From contig CANNFE010000014.1 in the NCBI GenBank assembly GCA_947503775.1, positions 24,013-88,012 of the forward strand: 64,000 bases of DNA, given 5' to 3'. This DNA is from an uncultured Paracoccaceae bacterium (GTDB taxonomy: Bacteria; Pseudomonadota; Alphaproteobacteria; Rhodobacterales; Rhodobacteraceae). The position numbers were made by a program, and so were the translations under genes. The number at the start of each line of letters is the position of its first letter. Position 1 is the stretch's first letter. Under the pieces are notes generated by a model. That model saw only the letters and a program-made list of their open reading frames with translations. It was not told the origin of the DNA and did no database searches. This document shows, piece after piece, positions 45,263 to 55,517 of the stretch.

Positions 45263-46573
45263 ATGCCAGATCTCTTCGACACTCCGAATGCAGAGCGCCC
45301 TGTCTCCCGGCCCCGGCCCCTTGCAGACTGCCTTCGGCCTGCACGGCTGGAAGACGTGGTGGGGCAGGACAAGGTCCTGTCCCCCGAAGGTCCCCTTGGC
45401 GCGATGCTTGGCTCGGATGCGCTGTCTTCCGTGATTTTCTGGGGCCCGCCCGGCGTTGGGAAAACGACGATCGCGCGCCTTCTTGCGGCCGAGACAGATC
45501 TTCATTTCGTTCAGATCAGTGCGATTTTCAGCGGTGTCGCCGAGCTGAAGAAGGTATTTGAGGCTGCGCGCCTCCGGCAGAGGCAAGGGCAGGGAACCCT
45601 TCTTTTCGCCGATGAAATTCATCGCTTCAACAAGGCGCAGCAAGACGGGTTTCTTCCCTATATGGAGGACGGAACGATCCTGCTGATCGGGGCCACCACC
45701 GAGAATCCGTCCTTCGAACTGAACGCGGCTCTTTTGAGCAGGGCGCAGGTCATCGTCCTCGAGCGCTTGTCGCATGACAGTCTGGACGATTTGATCCAGC
45801 GCGCGGAGGCCGAGGTCGAAGGTGATCTACCGTTGGACACGGGCGCGCGGTCCTTGCTGATCGAGCTGTCGGATGGCGACGGGCGCGCGCTTTTGAACCT
45901 TATCGAGCAGATCCTGTCCTGGAGACTGACGGAAAAGATCGGTGCCGATGTTCTGAGCCGCCGTCTGTCGCAACGGGCCGCCAAATACGACAAAAGCGGG
46001 GATGAGCATTACAACCTGATCTCGGCCCTGCACAAATGCGTTCGGGGAAGCGATCCGGATGCGGCACTTTATTGGATGGCGCGGATGCTGACCGGCGGGG
46101 AGGATCCGCGATATCTTGCCCGGCGGATCACCCGAATGGCAGTCGAGGATATCGGCCTGGCCGATCCGCAAGCGCACCGCGTAACGTTGGATGCGTGGGA
46201 GACCTATGAGAGGCTCGGCTCACCGGAAGGGGAACTCGCCTTAGCGCAGGCGGTCGTCTACCTGGCCCTCGCTCCGAAATCGAATGCAGGCTATGTGGCG
46301 TATAAGGCGGCAATGCGAGCTGCAAAGAAAACGGGGTCTGAGCCGCCCCCGAAGCATATTCTCAACGCGCCGACCGCGATGATGAAAGAGCAGGGATATG
46401 GCGCCGGCTACGCCTATGATCACGATGCCGAAGACGGCTTCTCGGGCCAGAGCTACTTTCCGGACGCCATGGATCGAGAGGCGTATTACAGTCCGGTCGA
46501 GCGCGGCTTTGAGCGTGAGTTGAAAAAGCGGCTGGATTACTTCGCAAAGTTAAGAGCCGAGCGACAGAGTTGA
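45263..46573 (+). CDS. rarA: Replication-associated recombination protein A (MgsA/WRNIP1 ATPase)
   Basis: RarA is a clamp-loader-like AAA+ ATPase acting at stalled forks. The 436 residues show Walker A GPPGVGKTT (61-69), the Walker B variant LLFADEIHRFNKAQQD, a sensor region ATTENPSFELNAALLSR, and the C-terminal tetramerisation part (NAPTAMMKEQGYGAGYAYDH). The start MPDLFDTP at 45263 is chosen over a TTG 12 codons earlier. Spaced 45 bp from luxI, possibly with its own promoter. Confidence 0.96.
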   Translation: MPDLFDTPNAERPVSRPRPLADCLRPARLEDVVGQDKVLSPEGPLGAMLGSDALSSVIFWGPPGVGKTTIARLLAAETDLHFVQISAIFSGVAELKKVFEAARLRQRQGQGTLLFADEIHRFNKAQQDGFLPYMEDGTILLIGATTENPSFELNAALLSRAQVIVLERLSHDSLDDLIQRAEAEVEGDLPLDTGARSLLIELSDGDGRALLNLIEQILSWRLTEKIGADVLSRRLSQRAAKYDKSGDEHYNLISALHKCVRGSDPDAALYWMARMLTGGEDPRYLARRITRMAVEDIGLADPQAHRVTLDAWETYERLGSPEGELALAQAVVYLALAPKSNAGYVAYKAAMRAAKKTGSEPPPKHILNAPTAMMKEQGYGAGYAYDHDAEDGFSGQSYFPDAMDREAYYSPVERGFERELKKRLDYFAKLRAERQS

Positions 46574-46604
46574 CACCTCCGCCTGGGCGGATATTGCCCG
46601 GGCT

Positions 46605-46979
46605 ATGGGTTTTGCCTTTCTTCAGGTCGCAATCGGCGGCGCAATCGGCTCGGTGCTTCGGTATGGTGTCTCCCTTGTGATGGGCATCAGCCCCGGCGGA
46701 TTTCCCCTCGCCGTACTGACCGTGAATATCGTCGGCTCAGCTCTCATGGGTCTTTTCATCGGGCTGGCAGCCAGTCGCGGGTTGATGGGAATAACGCCTT
46801 TCGTTCAAACAGGCCTGCTTGGCGGTTTTACGACCTTTTCGGCCTTTTCCCTTGAAGCGGTGGTTCTCTACGAGCGCGGCGCGATCGGGCAAGCGGCGCT
46901 TTATGTCTGTCTTTCTGTCGGTCTTTCCATTGCCGGCCTCTTTCTTGGTCTCGTCGCGGCACGGGCGATCTTCGCATGA
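46605..46979 (+). CDS. crcB: Fluoride channel CrcB/FluC
   Basis: A dual-topology fluoride exporter. The 124 residues form four membrane helices; the GGAIGSVLRYG and GLLGGFTTFSAFSLE motifs include the central sodium site and the Phe-box/Thr residues that line the fluoride path. A single gene suffices for the antiparallel homodimer. The stop overlaps the rluC start (ATGA). Confidence 0.95.
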   Translation: MGFAFLQVAIGGAIGSVLRYGVSLVMGISPGGFPLAVLTVNIVGSALMGLFIGLAASRGLMGITPFVQTGLLGGFTTFSAFSLEAVVLYERGAIGQAALYVCLSVGLSIAGLFLGLVAARAIFA

Positions 46980-48022
46980 GCGGGGTGCAGATCGTCGATG
47001 TCGCGCCCGGCGATGGGGATCAGCGGATTGACCGTTGGCTCCGCCGGCGGTTCCCTCATCTGAGCCAAGGCCGGATCGAGAAGATGTGCCGCAAGGGCGA
47101 GCTCAGGCTCGATGGCGCGCGCGTCAAATCGAATACGCGTGTCGAGGTGGGCCAACAGGTGCGCATTCCGCCGATCCCCGATGCATCTGACGTGTCCTCG
47201 AACCGCGTCACCCGGGTGAGCGATGCGGATGCCGAAATGATGAAGAGCCTCGTCATCTATAAGGACGAGCATCTGATCGCGCTGAACAAGCCACCGGGGA
47301 TCGCCAGTCAGGGTGGCAGCGGGCAAAGTCGGCATCTCGATGGTCTGGCCGAAGCGCTTCGTTTTGACGCTGACGAAAAACCGCGGCTGGTTCACAGGCT
47401 CGATAAGGACACATCCGGCGTCTTCGTGATGGCGCGCAGCCGTGAAAGCGCGACGGCTCTATCCGAGGCGTTCCGGGACAGGGAGACGCGCAAGATCTAT
47501 TGGGCTGCTGTGGCCGGGGTTCCTCATCCTGTGATGGGAACGATCCGGTACGGATTGGTGAAGGCTGGCGGGCATGGCTCTGCGGGAGAGGGTGAAAAGA
47601 TGCGCTGTATCCACCCCGCCGACATCGATGCAACACCCGGTGCGAAACGGGCGACGTCCGACTATGCAGTTCTCTCGGGACTTGGCGGGCGGGTGTCGTG
47701 GTGTGCGCTTGTTCCCGTCACTGGCCGGACACATCAGCTTCGCGCGCATATGGCCGAGTTGGGTCATCCGGTGATCGGAGACGGCAAATACGGCGGATCG
47801 GGTCAGGAGAACATGGGCGACGGATGGGGCGCACAGCTGGGCGATCAGATCAGCCGCAAGCTTCATCTTCACGCGCGGTCCCTTGTTCTGACCCATCCTT
47901 TCACAGGCGCGCGGCTATCCCTCGTTTGCCCGTTGCCGGATCACATGCAGCGGACATGGGACTTTTTCGGGTGGGAGGCATCGAGCGTACCTGCCGATCC
48001 CTTCGAAGATGACCAGGTCTGA
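46976..48022 (+). CDS. rluC: Ribosomal large-subunit pseudouridine synthase, RluC/RluA family
   Basis: The enzyme isomerises uridines in 23S rRNA. An S4 RNA-binding domain (about 15-75, with LSQGRIEKMCRKGELRLDG) precedes the catalytic domain with HRLDKDTSG (140-148) and catalytic Asp143, and TGRTHQLRAHM. 348 residues, slightly longer than E. coli RluC. Coupled to crcB by a four-base overlap. RluC and RluD subfamilies are hard to separate here; the S4 domain and neighbourhood favour RluC. Confidence 0.9.
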   Translation: MSGVQIVDVAPGDGDQRIDRWLRRRFPHLSQGRIEKMCRKGELRLDGARVKSNTRVEVGQQVRIPPIPDASDVSSNRVTRVSDADAEMMKSLVIYKDEHLIALNKPPGIASQGGSGQSRHLDGLAEALRFDADEKPRLVHRLDKDTSGVFVMARSRESATALSEAFRDRETRKIYWAAVAGVPHPVMGTIRYGLVKAGGHGSAGEGEKMRCIHPADIDATPGAKRATSDYAVLSGLGGRVSWCALVPVTGRTHQLRAHMAELGHPVIGDGKYGGSGQENMGDGWGAQLGDQISRKLHLHARSLVLTHPFTGARLSLVCPLPDHMQRTWDFFGWEASSVPADPFEDDQV

Positions 48023-48033
48023 GGAGAGCGGCG

Positions 48034-48756
48034 ATGTCTGAATGGACGATGAAGCGGTTCTGGACCGATGCGCGGGTCGAGAAGGAGGAAGCAGGCGCAT
48101 TTCGCATCGAACTGGACGGAAAGCCGATCCGGACCCCGCTCAAGGAACCGCTATTGCTCCCCTCGCGGACGATGGCAGACGCGGTTTGCGCTGAGTGGGA
48201 GGCTCAGACAGATGTGATTGATCCTCGCGTGATGCCGATGACAAGGTCTGCCAATGCGGCGATCGACAAGGTTGCCCGTCAGATGGACGAAGTGGCGGGC
48301 CTCCTGACGGCCTATGGGGAAACCGATCTTCTTTGCTACCGCGCACCGGACCCTGTGACCCTGGTCAACCGGCAGGCCCAAGCCTGGGATCCTTTGCTTG
48401 ACTGGGCCGCAGATCGCTATGGAGCGCGCCTTGTGGTCGGCACAGGCGTTCTGCCCATCGCCCAGCCCCCCGAAGCCTTGGGGGCCTTGTCGAAGGCCGT
48501 CGGTCAAATGACCGCTTTTGAGCTGACGGCGCTGCACGATCTCGTGAGCCTTTCGGGATCGCTTGTCCTTGGTCTGGCCGCAGCCGAACGGGCTTTCCCC
48601 GCGGCCGATATCTGGCTTTGGTCGCGCATCGATGAGATCTGGCAGATCGAGCAATGGGGCGAGGATGAAGAGGCTGCCAAGGCGGCTGCCATAAAAGAAG
48701 CGGCCTTCCATCACGCCTTCCGCTTTTTCCAACTGGCGAAAAAAAACGCGAGTTGA
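48034..48756 (+). CDS. ATP12-family F1-ATPase assembly chaperone
   Basis: Alphaproteobacteria share this chaperone with mitochondria, where Atp12 helps assemble the F1 alpha subunit. The 240 residues have the N-terminal KRFWTDARVE...FRIELDGKPIRTP and the helical C-terminal region with DLVSLSGSLVLGLAAAER. It starts 11 bp after rluC and is probably cotranscribed with it. The 201-bp gap that follows holds the aapJ control region. Confidence 0.92.
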   Translation: MSEWTMKRFWTDARVEKEEAGAFRIELDGKPIRTPLKEPLLLPSRTMADAVCAEWEAQTDVIDPRVMPMTRSANAAIDKVARQMDEVAGLLTAYGETDLLCYRAPDPVTLVNRQAQAWDPLLDWAADRYGARLVVGTGVLPIAQPPEALGALSKAVGQMTAFELTALHDLVSLSGSLVLGLAAAERAFPAADIWLWSRIDEIWQIEQWGEDEEAAKAAAIKEAAFHHAFRFFQLAKKNAS

Positions 48757-48957
48757 GGATGGTTTGCACGATGGTTGTGCGCCTGAAAAGACTGACGATC
48801 GTAGGGGAACGAGTCCGCTTCGGCCCTTGACCTCCTTGCGGAAATCCGCCCAAGTTGTCAGCATTGAAGGGGACACCTTCACAACTTTCGATGCCGCTCT
48901 TTCGCAGAGCGGCCAAAACCGTTCAAAATCAGAGCGGACACTCAGGAAGAGGTAAAC

Positions 48958-49974
48958 ATGAACAAATCCGTATTTCTCGGCGCACTAACCGTAGTTGGTA
49001 TGGCGGCCGGCGTTGCATCTGCTGCAACGCTCGACGACGTCAAAAGCCGCGGAACGCTCAATTGCGGCGTCTCCACCGGTCTCGTTGGTTTTGCGGCTCC
49101 GAATACGAGCGGTGAATGGGAGGGCTTTGACGTCGATCTTTGCCGTGCCGTCGCCGCAGCTGTCTTGGGAGATCCGACCGCTGTCGAATTCGTTCCGACC
49201 ACGCCCAAGACGCGGTTTACCGCGCTGTCCTCGGGTGAAGTCGACATGCTCGCGCGGAACACGACCTGGACTTTCAGCCGCGACAACGACCTCAAGCTCG
49301 AATTTACCGGCATCAACTACTATGACGGTCAGGGCTTCATGGTCCCGACAGAGCTTGGCGTGTCGTCGGCCAAGGATCTCGACGGTGCGACCGTCTGCAT
49401 CCAGACCGGAACCACGACAGAGCTGAACCTTGCGGATTACTTCCGCGCCAACAATATCAGCTACGAGCCTGTTCCGATCGAAACCAACGCCGAAGCACAG
49501 CAGCAGTATCTTGCTGGCGCCTGCGACGTCTATACGACGGATGCTTCCGGCCTGGCTGCGACGCGCGCAACGTTCGAGAACCCTGACGATCACGTGCTTC
49601 TGCCCGAGATCATCTCGAAAGAGCCGCTCGGACCGCTTGTCCGTCACGGTGACAACGAATGGGGCGATGTCATTCGCTGGACGCTGAATGCTCTGATCTC
49701 TGCTGAAGAGCTTGGTGTCACTTCGGCGAATGTCGGCGAGATCGGCGAATCTTCGAACAATCCCGAAATCAAGCGTCTTCTGGGAACCGAGGGCGAGCTG
49801 GGTGCGATGCTTGGTCTGGACCCGAACTGGGCTCAGCAGGCGATCACCGCCGGTGGTAACTATGGTGAGATCTTCGAAAAGAACATCGGAGAGAACACAC
49901 CGATCGGCCTGTCGCGCGGTCTGAACGCACAGTGGACCGATGGTGGCCTCCTCTACTCGCCGCCGTTCCGCTAA
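48958..49974 (+). CDS. aapJ: General L-amino-acid ABC transporter, periplasmic binding protein
   Basis: AapJ/BztA binds a range of L-amino acids in the periplasm. The 338-residue precursor has a Sec signal (about 1-22, cleaved near ASA-ATLDD). Family signatures include RGTLNCGVSTGLVGFAAPN, GFDVDLCRAVAAAVLGD and RNTTWTFSRDNDL. GGAAGAGG precedes the start. A long hairpin 10 bp after the stop separates it from the permease genes, as is usual for binding-protein genes needing high expression. I found no convincing -35/-10 pair in the 201-bp upstream region. Confidence 0.96.
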   Translation: MNKSVFLGALTVVGMAAGVASAATLDDVKSRGTLNCGVSTGLVGFAAPNTSGEWEGFDVDLCRAVAAAVLGDPTAVEFVPTTPKTRFTALSSGEVDMLARNTTWTFSRDNDLKLEFTGINYYDGQGFMVPTELGVSSAKDLDGATVCIQTGTTTELNLADYFRANNISYEPVPIETNAEAQQQYLAGACDVYTTDASGLAATRATFENPDDHVLLPEIISKEPLGPLVRHGDNEWGDVIRWTLNALISAEELGVTSANVGEIGESSNNPEIKRLLGTEGELGAMLGLDPNWAQQAITAGGNYGEIFEKNIGENTPIGLSRGLNAQWTDGGLLYSPPFR

Positions 49975-49983
49975 GAACCGATA

Positions 49984-50013
49984 AAGAGGGCGCGGACCAT
50001 TCCGCGCCCTCTT
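49984..50013 (+). terminator. Intercistronic stem-loop between aapJ and aapQ
   Basis: AAGAGGGCGCGGA (49984-49996) and TCCGCGCCCTCTT (50001-50013) form a 13-bp stem with loop CCAT. No T-run follows, so it probably stabilises the aapJ message and allows limited read-through. Confidence 0.7.
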
Positions 50014-50096
50014 CACATGTGCTTCAACGATAACATTCGAACCGGGATCGAGGCCCCTATGTCTCTCGCGGATTCGAAGAGTCAGGGAACACGTCC

Positions 50097-51326
50097 ATGA
50101 CCGCCATGTCCGACGCCCCCACGCAATCCTTCCGGCTTTCCATGCTGCTCTACGATACCCGGTATCGTGGATACACGATCCAGTTCATCGTGATCCTGTT
50201 CGTTGTTTTGGCGGTGGGGTACCTGGTGTCGAACCTATTCGCCAACTTGGCGGAGCAGGGTGTCGTGCTGACCTATGACTTTCTCGAGCAGCCGGCTGGG
50301 TATGATATCAACCAGACTCTGATCGAATATAACAACCAAAGTTCGCATCTTCGCGCCTCTGTCGTCGGCGCTTTGAACACGCTGCTCGTTGCTGCCATGG
50401 CCTGTGTTCTGGCGACGATCCTTGGCGTTTTTGCCGGCATCTTGCGGCTGTCGAACAATTGGCTCGTTGCCAAGCTGATGGCGATCTATGTCGAAGCCTT
50501 CCGCAACGTTCCAGTCCTCATCTGGATCATCATCATCAACACGGTTGTCACCAGCGTCGGATCGTCCCCCCGGGTCTTCCTGACGCGGGGAGGATCGGTC
50601 GAACCTGAAAGCTCACTCTTTCTGGGCATGTTCGCGTTTACCAATCGCGGCCTTTATATCCCGTCCATCGGTCTTGGCTCCGGTTGGCTTGTTGTGCTTC
50701 TGGCTTTCGTTGCGGGTATCCTCGGCTTCTTCGCCTGGCGTTCCTATGTCAAAAAGAAGCTCTTTCAGGAGGGAAGCCTTCTGCCCGCATGGCCAGCCTG
50801 GGCCATCCTTTTCGGTCCGGTCATCCTTGCGATGGTGTTGCTTCCGGGTGCCCTCACGATCCTGCGGCCAGATGTCGCTTCGAACAATTTCAACATCCAG
50901 GATGGTGTGCTTCTGGGGCGTCCATTGTTGGCTCTCTGGCTCGCGCTTTCGATCTATACCGGTGCCTTCATCGCAGAGAATGTGCGCGCCGGGATCCTCG
51001 CCATTTCGAAGGGCCAGACGGAAGCCGCAGCCGCTTTGGGCCTGCGCCCTGGCCGGATCATGAACCTCGTGATCCTGCCGCAGGCGCTTCGGGTCATCAT
51101 CCCGCCGCTGATCTCGCAATATCTGAACATCACAAAGAACTCGTCGCTCGCGATCGCCGTCGGCTATGCCGACATCACCGCAACGCTTGGCGGCATCACC
51201 CTAAATCAGACGGGCCGTGCCATCGAATGTGTGCTTCTGCTCATGCTCTTTTATCTGACCATCAGTTTGAGCATCTCGGCCTTGATGAACGTCTACAACA
51301 ACTCCGTCCGATTGAAGGAGCGTTGA
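50097..51326 (+). CDS. aapQ: Amino-acid ABC transporter permease AapQ
   Basis: One of two membrane subunits. The 409 residues contain about eight helices and the EAA loop TEAAAALGLRPGRIMNLVIL that contacts the ATPase. A large periplasmic segment after helix 1 is typical of AapQ/BztB. A second ATG three codons in is an alternative start. aapM begins after a single base. Confidence 0.95.
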   Translation: MTAMSDAPTQSFRLSMLLYDTRYRGYTIQFIVILFVVLAVGYLVSNLFANLAEQGVVLTYDFLEQPAGYDINQTLIEYNNQSSHLRASVVGALNTLLVAAMACVLATILGVFAGILRLSNNWLVAKLMAIYVEAFRNVPVLIWIIIINTVVTSVGSSPRVFLTRGGSVEPESSLFLGMFAFTNRGLYIPSIGLGSGWLVVLLAFVAGILGFFAWRSYVKKKLFQEGSLLPAWPAWAILFGPVILAMVLLPGALTILRPDVASNNFNIQDGVLLGRPLLALWLALSIYTGAFIAENVRAGILAISKGQTEAAAALGLRPGRIMNLVILPQALRVIIPPLISQYLNITKNSSLAIAVGYADITATLGGITLNQTGRAIECVLLLMLFYLTISLSISALMNVYNNSVRLKER

Positions 51327-51327
51327 G

Positions 51328-52623
51328 ATGAGCGATACGCATGCACAAACTGTAGCCTTCGTCCGCGAAACGGAAATTCCACCGTCGCCCCCGCCCGCAT
51401 CGGAAGCCGGTGTAATCAAATGGCTGCGCGAGAACCTGTTCTCGAGCATTGCAAACTCGATCCTCACCATTCTCGGGCTTATAGCGGTCTATTATATTGT
51501 CGTCGGCCTCGGGCCGTGGCTTGCGAATAGCATCTGGCAATCGGACAGCCTTGCTGAGTGTCGCGAAATCCTCGATGGAGCGAACGGCGCATGTTTTGCC
51601 GTCATCCGGGAGCGTTGGAACCAGCTTCTTTTTGGGTTCAGGTATCCTGTCGATGAATATTGGCGCCCGGCTTTGGCGTTCGTTCTCCTCTTCGTCGCAA
51701 TCTTGCCGGTTCTCTTCAGCCACCTGCCGCGAAAGCTGCTGATCGGGACCGCGCTTTATCCATTTTTGGCCTTCTGGCTGATCTGGGGCGGTTCCGTGCT
51801 GATCCCGATTGTCGCGCTCCTGGGTTTTGTCGTGGGCGCTGTCGCTTATTCAATGATCTCGGCCCGTAGCTTTGTCGGTGCGATTGCAGCTGCGGTCATT
51901 GCGGCCGCAGCGACATGGTGGGCCGGCGGTCTGCTCTTGCGAATCGGAGCCGACTTTCTGGCGCTCAGGGCCGTGCCGTCGAGGGATCTGGGCGGCTTCA
52001 TGCTGAACATGATCTTGGGCACGGTCTGTGTTTCGCTATCGCTGCCCATCGGGATCGTGCTTGCGCTGGGCCGCCAGTCGAACCTTCCGATCATCAAGGT
52101 CCTTTGCGTCATCTTTATCGAGTTCGTGCGGGGTGTGCCGCTTATCACGCTCCTCTTCGTGGCCAGCGTGATCCTGGCCTATTTCTTCCCGCCCGAAAGC
52201 AACCTCGATCTGGTTCTTCGCGTCATCATCATGATCACGATGTTCGCTTCGGCCTATATCGCAGAGGTGATCCGGGGCGGCCTGGCCGCCTTGCCGCGCG
52301 GCCAGTACGAGGCGGCGGACAGCCTTGGCCTCGATTACGCGCAGTCGATGCGGCTCATCATCCTGCCGCAGGCCTTGAAGATCTCGATCCCCGGGATCGT
52401 GAATGTCGCCGTGGGCCTTTTCAAGGATACAACCCTCGTTGCGATCATCTCGATGTACGATCTCGTCGGTCTTATTCGCGGGCCGATCCTCGCCTCGACC
52501 GACTGGAATGGCGTCTATTGGGAGCTTTGGAGCTTTGCCGCTCTGCTCTTCTTCGTCATCTGCTACGGCATTTCGCAATATTCACAGTGGCTCGAGCGCA
52601 AGCTGGCCACCGATCACCGGTAA
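51328..52623 (+). CDS. aapM: Amino-acid ABC transporter permease AapM
   Basis: The partner permease, 431 residues, with an N-terminal cytosolic stretch rich in Pro (IPPSPPPAS), about eight to ten helices, and the EAA loop [20 protein letters not shown]. AapQ and AapM form the heterodimeric pore. aapP starts 13 bp downstream with AAGGAG. Confidence 0.95.
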   Translation: MSDTHAQTVAFVRETEIPPSPPPASEAGVIKWLRENLFSSIANSILTILGLIAVYYIVVGLGPWLANSIWQSDSLAECREILDGANGACFAVIRERWNQLLFGFRYPVDEYWRPALAFVLLFVAILPVLFSHLPRKLLIGTALYPFLAFWLIWGGSVLIPIVALLGFVVGAVAYSMISARSFVGAIAAAVIAAAATWWAGGLLLRIGADFLALRAVPSRDLGGFMLNMILGTVCVSLSLPIGIVLALGRQSNLPIIKVLCVIFIEFVRGVPLITLLFVASVILAYFFPPESNLDLVLRVIIMITMFASAYIAEVIRGGLAALPRGQYEAADSLGLDYAQSMRLIILPQALKISIPGIVNVAVGLFKDTTLVAIISMYDLVGLIRGPILASTDWNGVYWELWSFAALLFFVICYGISQYSQWLERKLATDHR

Positions 52624-52636
52624 GGAGTCTTCACCC

Positions 52637-53425
52637 ATGGCCATGACCGAAGACATGCAAGTCGATACCTCGCAGATGAAGGTTTCGGACGAAGTCGCGA
52701 TCTCGATCGACAACATGAATAAATGGTACGGCAGCTTTCACGTGCTGCGGGATATTGATCTTACCGTCTATCGTGGAGAGCGGATCGTGATCTGCGGACC
52801 GTCCGGATCGGGTAAGTCCACTCTTATCCGTTGCATCAATGCGCTTGAAGAACACCAACAGGGCCGGATCGAAGTGGACGGAACGGTGCTGTCGTCGGAC
52901 CTCAAGAACATCGACAAGATCCGGTCCGAGGTCGGGATGTGCTTTCAGCACTTCAACCTTTTTCCGCATCTGACGATTTTGGAAAATTGCACCCTCGCGC
53001 CGATCTGGGTGCGCAAGACGCCAAAGAAGGAAGCCGAGGAAACGGCAATGCATTTCCTTCGGAAGGTCAAGATCCCCGAGCAGGCAGACAAGTATCCAGG
53101 TCAGCTTTCTGGAGGCCAGCAGCAGCGTGTCGCGATTGCCAGGTCCCTGTGCATGCGCCCTCGGATCATGTTGTTCGACGAACCGACATCGGCGCTCGAT
53201 CCCGAGATGATCAAGGAAGTTCTCGATACGATGATCGAGCTTGCCGAAGAAGGGATGACAATGCTGTGCGTGACCCACGAAATGGGCTTTGCACGGCAGG
53301 TGGCGAACCGCGTGATCTTTATGGATGACGGGCAGATCGTAGAGCAGAACGAGCCGGAGGCCTTCTTCAGCGACCCGCAAAACGAGCGGACGAAGCTGTT
53401 TCTCAGTCAGATCCTCGGTCACTGA
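52637..53425 (+). CDS. aapP: Amino-acid ABC transporter ATPase AapP
   Basis: The ATPase subunit, 262 residues. Walker [10 protein letters not shown], the signature LSGGQQQR, Walker [13 protein letters not shown] and the switch His in [11 protein letters not shown] are intact. The start at 52637 gives [13 protein letters not shown]; a longer in-frame reading overlaps aapM. Its last 23 bases overlap the end of sixA on the other strand. Confidence 0.96.
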   Translation: MAMTEDMQVDTSQMKVSDEVAISIDNMNKWYGSFHVLRDIDLTVYRGERIVICGPSGSGKSTLIRCINALEEHQQGRIEVDGTVLSSDLKNIDKIRSEVGMCFQHFNLFPHLTILENCTLAPIWVRKTPKKEAEETAMHFLRKVKIPEQADKYPGQLSGGQQQRVAIARSLCMRPRIMLFDEPTSALDPEMIKEVLDTMIELAEEGMTMLCVTHEMGFARQVANRVIFMDDGQIVEQNEPEAFFSDPQNERTKLFLSQILGH

Positions 53426-53912
53426 GTAGGGCGCGGGGAAGCACGAAGTCGAGGACCCGCGCAGACCCCTCCGCCAGCGTCGACCAGTCGTCTATCTCGT
53501 AGACGGTTGTTGCGCCTGTCGGGTACCGAAGGAAATCATGGTCATCCGGCGCCGTGGCTGCGAGAGCGTCGGCAAAATGGGCGATCCCAGGATTATGGCC
53601 GATCAGGATTGTCGTTCCTCGGCCGAAGTCGCGCAATGTGTTCAGGATTGTCTGCTCTAATGCGCAGTAAAGGGCATCCAAATAGCGTGGCTTTGGAGCG
53701 TCGGAAAGCTGGCCTGCGATCAGGTCCCATGTCTGCCTTGTGCGCGTCGAACTTGATACGAGTGCATGATCGATAGGCCCGACATTGGTGGCCATCCATT
53801 CACCAAGCACCTTGGCCGACCGGCGGCCTCTGCCGGAGAGAGGTCTTGCCTCATCGCCGCTCAATGCGCCGGACCAATCGGATTTGGCATGTCGGGTCAG
53901 GATCAGCTTCAT
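53403..53912 (-). CDS. sixA: SixA-like histidine phosphatase
   Basis: A 169-residue member of the histidine phosphatase superfamily. The RHG-type motif is LTRHAKSDW (Arg7, His8), followed by SSSTRTRQT and LIGHNPGI, whose His completes the site. SixA in E. coli dephosphorylates phospho-histidine of ArcB-type or PTS proteins; a role here is inferred. It starts one base after argB ends, so the two are cotranscribed, and it overlaps aapP tail to tail. Confidence 0.88.
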   Translation of the reverse strand: MKLILTRHAKSDWSGALSGDEARPLSGRGRRSAKVLGEWMATNVGPIDHALVSSSTRTRQTWDLIAGQLSDAPKPRYLDALYCALEQTILNTLRDFGRGTTILIGHNPGIAHFADALAATAPDDHDFLRYPTGATTVYEIDDWSTLAEGSARVLDFVLPRALLSDRGSD

Positions 53913-53913
53913 G

Positions 53914-54783
53914 TCAGTGGGCTGCCGACCGGATGATCGACCCGGCACCATGCTCGGTGAAAAGCTCGAGCAGGCATGCGTTCGGTGCTCGCCCGTCAAG
54001 GATCACGGCCGCTCTCACACCGCTTTCAATGGCCTGAAGCGCCGTTTCCGTCTTGGGGATCATGCCGCCAGCGATGGTTCCGTCCTTCACTAGTTGTCCA
54101 ATCTGATCGACGCTCAACTCGGTCAGGACATCCCCGTTCGCGTCTTTCACCCCGGCGACATCCGTCAAAAGCAAAAGCCGATCTGCCTTCAGCGCGCCAG
54201 CGATTGCGCCGGCAGCGGTGTCGCCATTGATATTGAACGTCTCGCCCTCGCGTCCGGCGCCGATCGGGGCAATGACTGGGATCGTATCGCTATCGAACAA
54301 GGTATGGAGCAAACCCGTATCGATTTCCGTCGGTGTACCGACAAAGCCAAGGTCCGGTATGGCAGCCTCGCACGTGATCAGGTTCGCATCCTTCCCTGAA
54401 AGCCCCACGGCCCGGCCGCCCTGACCGTTGATCGCTTGGGTAATGGCCTTGTTCACCTGACCGGAAAGAACCATCTCGACCACTTCGACGGTCGCAGCAT
54501 CCGTGACGCGCTTGCCGTCGATGAATTGTGACTGGATCCCGAGCTTGCCGAGCATCTCGTTGATCATCGGCCCGCCGCCATGCACGATCACCGGGTTCAC
54601 GCCGACCTGCTGCATCAGAACGATGTCGCGGGCAAAACTTTCAAGCGCGTCGCGACTGCCCATCGCATGACCGCCCAGTTTGATCACTACGATTGCGCCG
54701 TCATATCTTTGCAGAAACGGAAGCGCCTCGCTTAGGGTTCTGGCGGTGGCGATCCAATCGCGGCTCATGTCACGGGTCTTCAT
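53914..54783 (-). CDS. argB: Acetylglutamate kinase
   Basis: Second step of arginine synthesis. The 289 residues include [11 protein letters not shown] for the ATP site, [16 protein letters not shown] for N-acetylglutamate, and a C-terminal [17 protein letters not shown]. The start at 54783 gives [20 protein letters not shown] as in related genomes; an ATG five codons later is possible. No ribosome site is clear for either. Confidence 0.96.
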   Translation of the reverse strand: MKTRDMSRDWIATARTLSEALPFLQRYDGAIVVIKLGGHAMGSRDALESFARDIVLMQQVGVNPVIVHGGGPMINEMLGKLGIQSQFIDGKRVTDAATVEVVEMVLSGQVNKAITQAINGQGGRAVGLSGKDANLITCEAAIPDLGFVGTPTEIDTGLLHTLFDSDTIPVIAPIGAGREGETFNINGDTAAGAIAGALKADRLLLLTDVAGVKDANGDVLTELSVDQIGQLVKDGTIAGGMIPKTETALQAIESGVRAAVILDGRAPNACLLELFTEHGAGSIIRSAAH

Positions 54784-54839
54784 ACTATCAATATGTCCGG
54801 GCGAGATATCCGGTTCGGTCCTGTCTGTGAAGGGAGAGG

Positions 54840-55493
54840 TCACTCCAGCCCGGCGATGATCGCGCGCAACGCCGGGATGCCGGCGCCTTTCTCGGACGAG
54901 GTGACGACGATCTCGGGGAAAGCGGCGGGATACTTTTGCAAAGCCTTGCGCGTCAGCTCCAGCGCATGATCCCTGTCGGCGGCCTTTACCTTGTCTGCTT
55001 TGGTTAACACACACTGAAAGGTCACAGCGGAAGAGCCGAGCAGCGACATGATCTCTTCGTCGACTGCCTTGACGCCATGGCGCGCATCGATCAGCACGAA
55101 GGCCCGCCGAAGGTTCTGCCGTCCAGCAAGATAGGATTTGAGCAGGGCCTGCCACTTCTTGACGACGGGCAGCGGGGCATTAGCAAAACCGTAGCCGGGC
55201 AGATCTACCAAGTAATGGCTCTCGCCCAGTGTGAAGAAGTTGATCTCCTGCGTCCGTCCCGGTGTATTCGACGCGCGAGCGAGGGCCTTTTGACCGGTCA
55301 GGGCATTGATCAACGTCGATTTGCCGACATTGGAGCGACCGGCCAGACACACTTCGATCCTGTCCGCTGGCGGCAGACCCGACATCGCGACGACCCCTTT
55401 CATGAACTCCGTCGATCCGGCGAAAAGCTTGCGACCCTGTTCTTCGGCATCTGCCTCGGGTGCCTCGGCGACAGGAAAGGGCAGATCCGTCAT
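54840..55493 (-). CDS. engB: Ribosome biogenesis GTPase YsxC/EngB
   Basis: An essential GTPase for 50S assembly. The 217 residues contain G1 [10 protein letters not shown]3 DLPGYGFA and G4 TKADK. The N-terminal 30 residues are an alphaproteobacterial extension. It lies 24 bp after yidC. Confidence 0.96.
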   Translation of the reverse strand: MTDLPFPVAEAPEADAEEQGRKLFAGSTEFMKGVVAMSGLPPADRIEVCLAGRSNVGKSTLINALTGQKALARASNTPGRTQEINFFTLGESHYLVDLPGYGFANAPLPVVKKWQALLKSYLAGRQNLRRAFVLIDARHGVKAVDEEIMSLLGSSAVTFQCVLTKADKVKAADRDHALELTRKALQKYPAAFPEIVVTSSEKGAGIPALRAIIAGLE

Positions 55494-55517
55494 ACGTTCA
55501 GATCCATCCGGGCTGCA

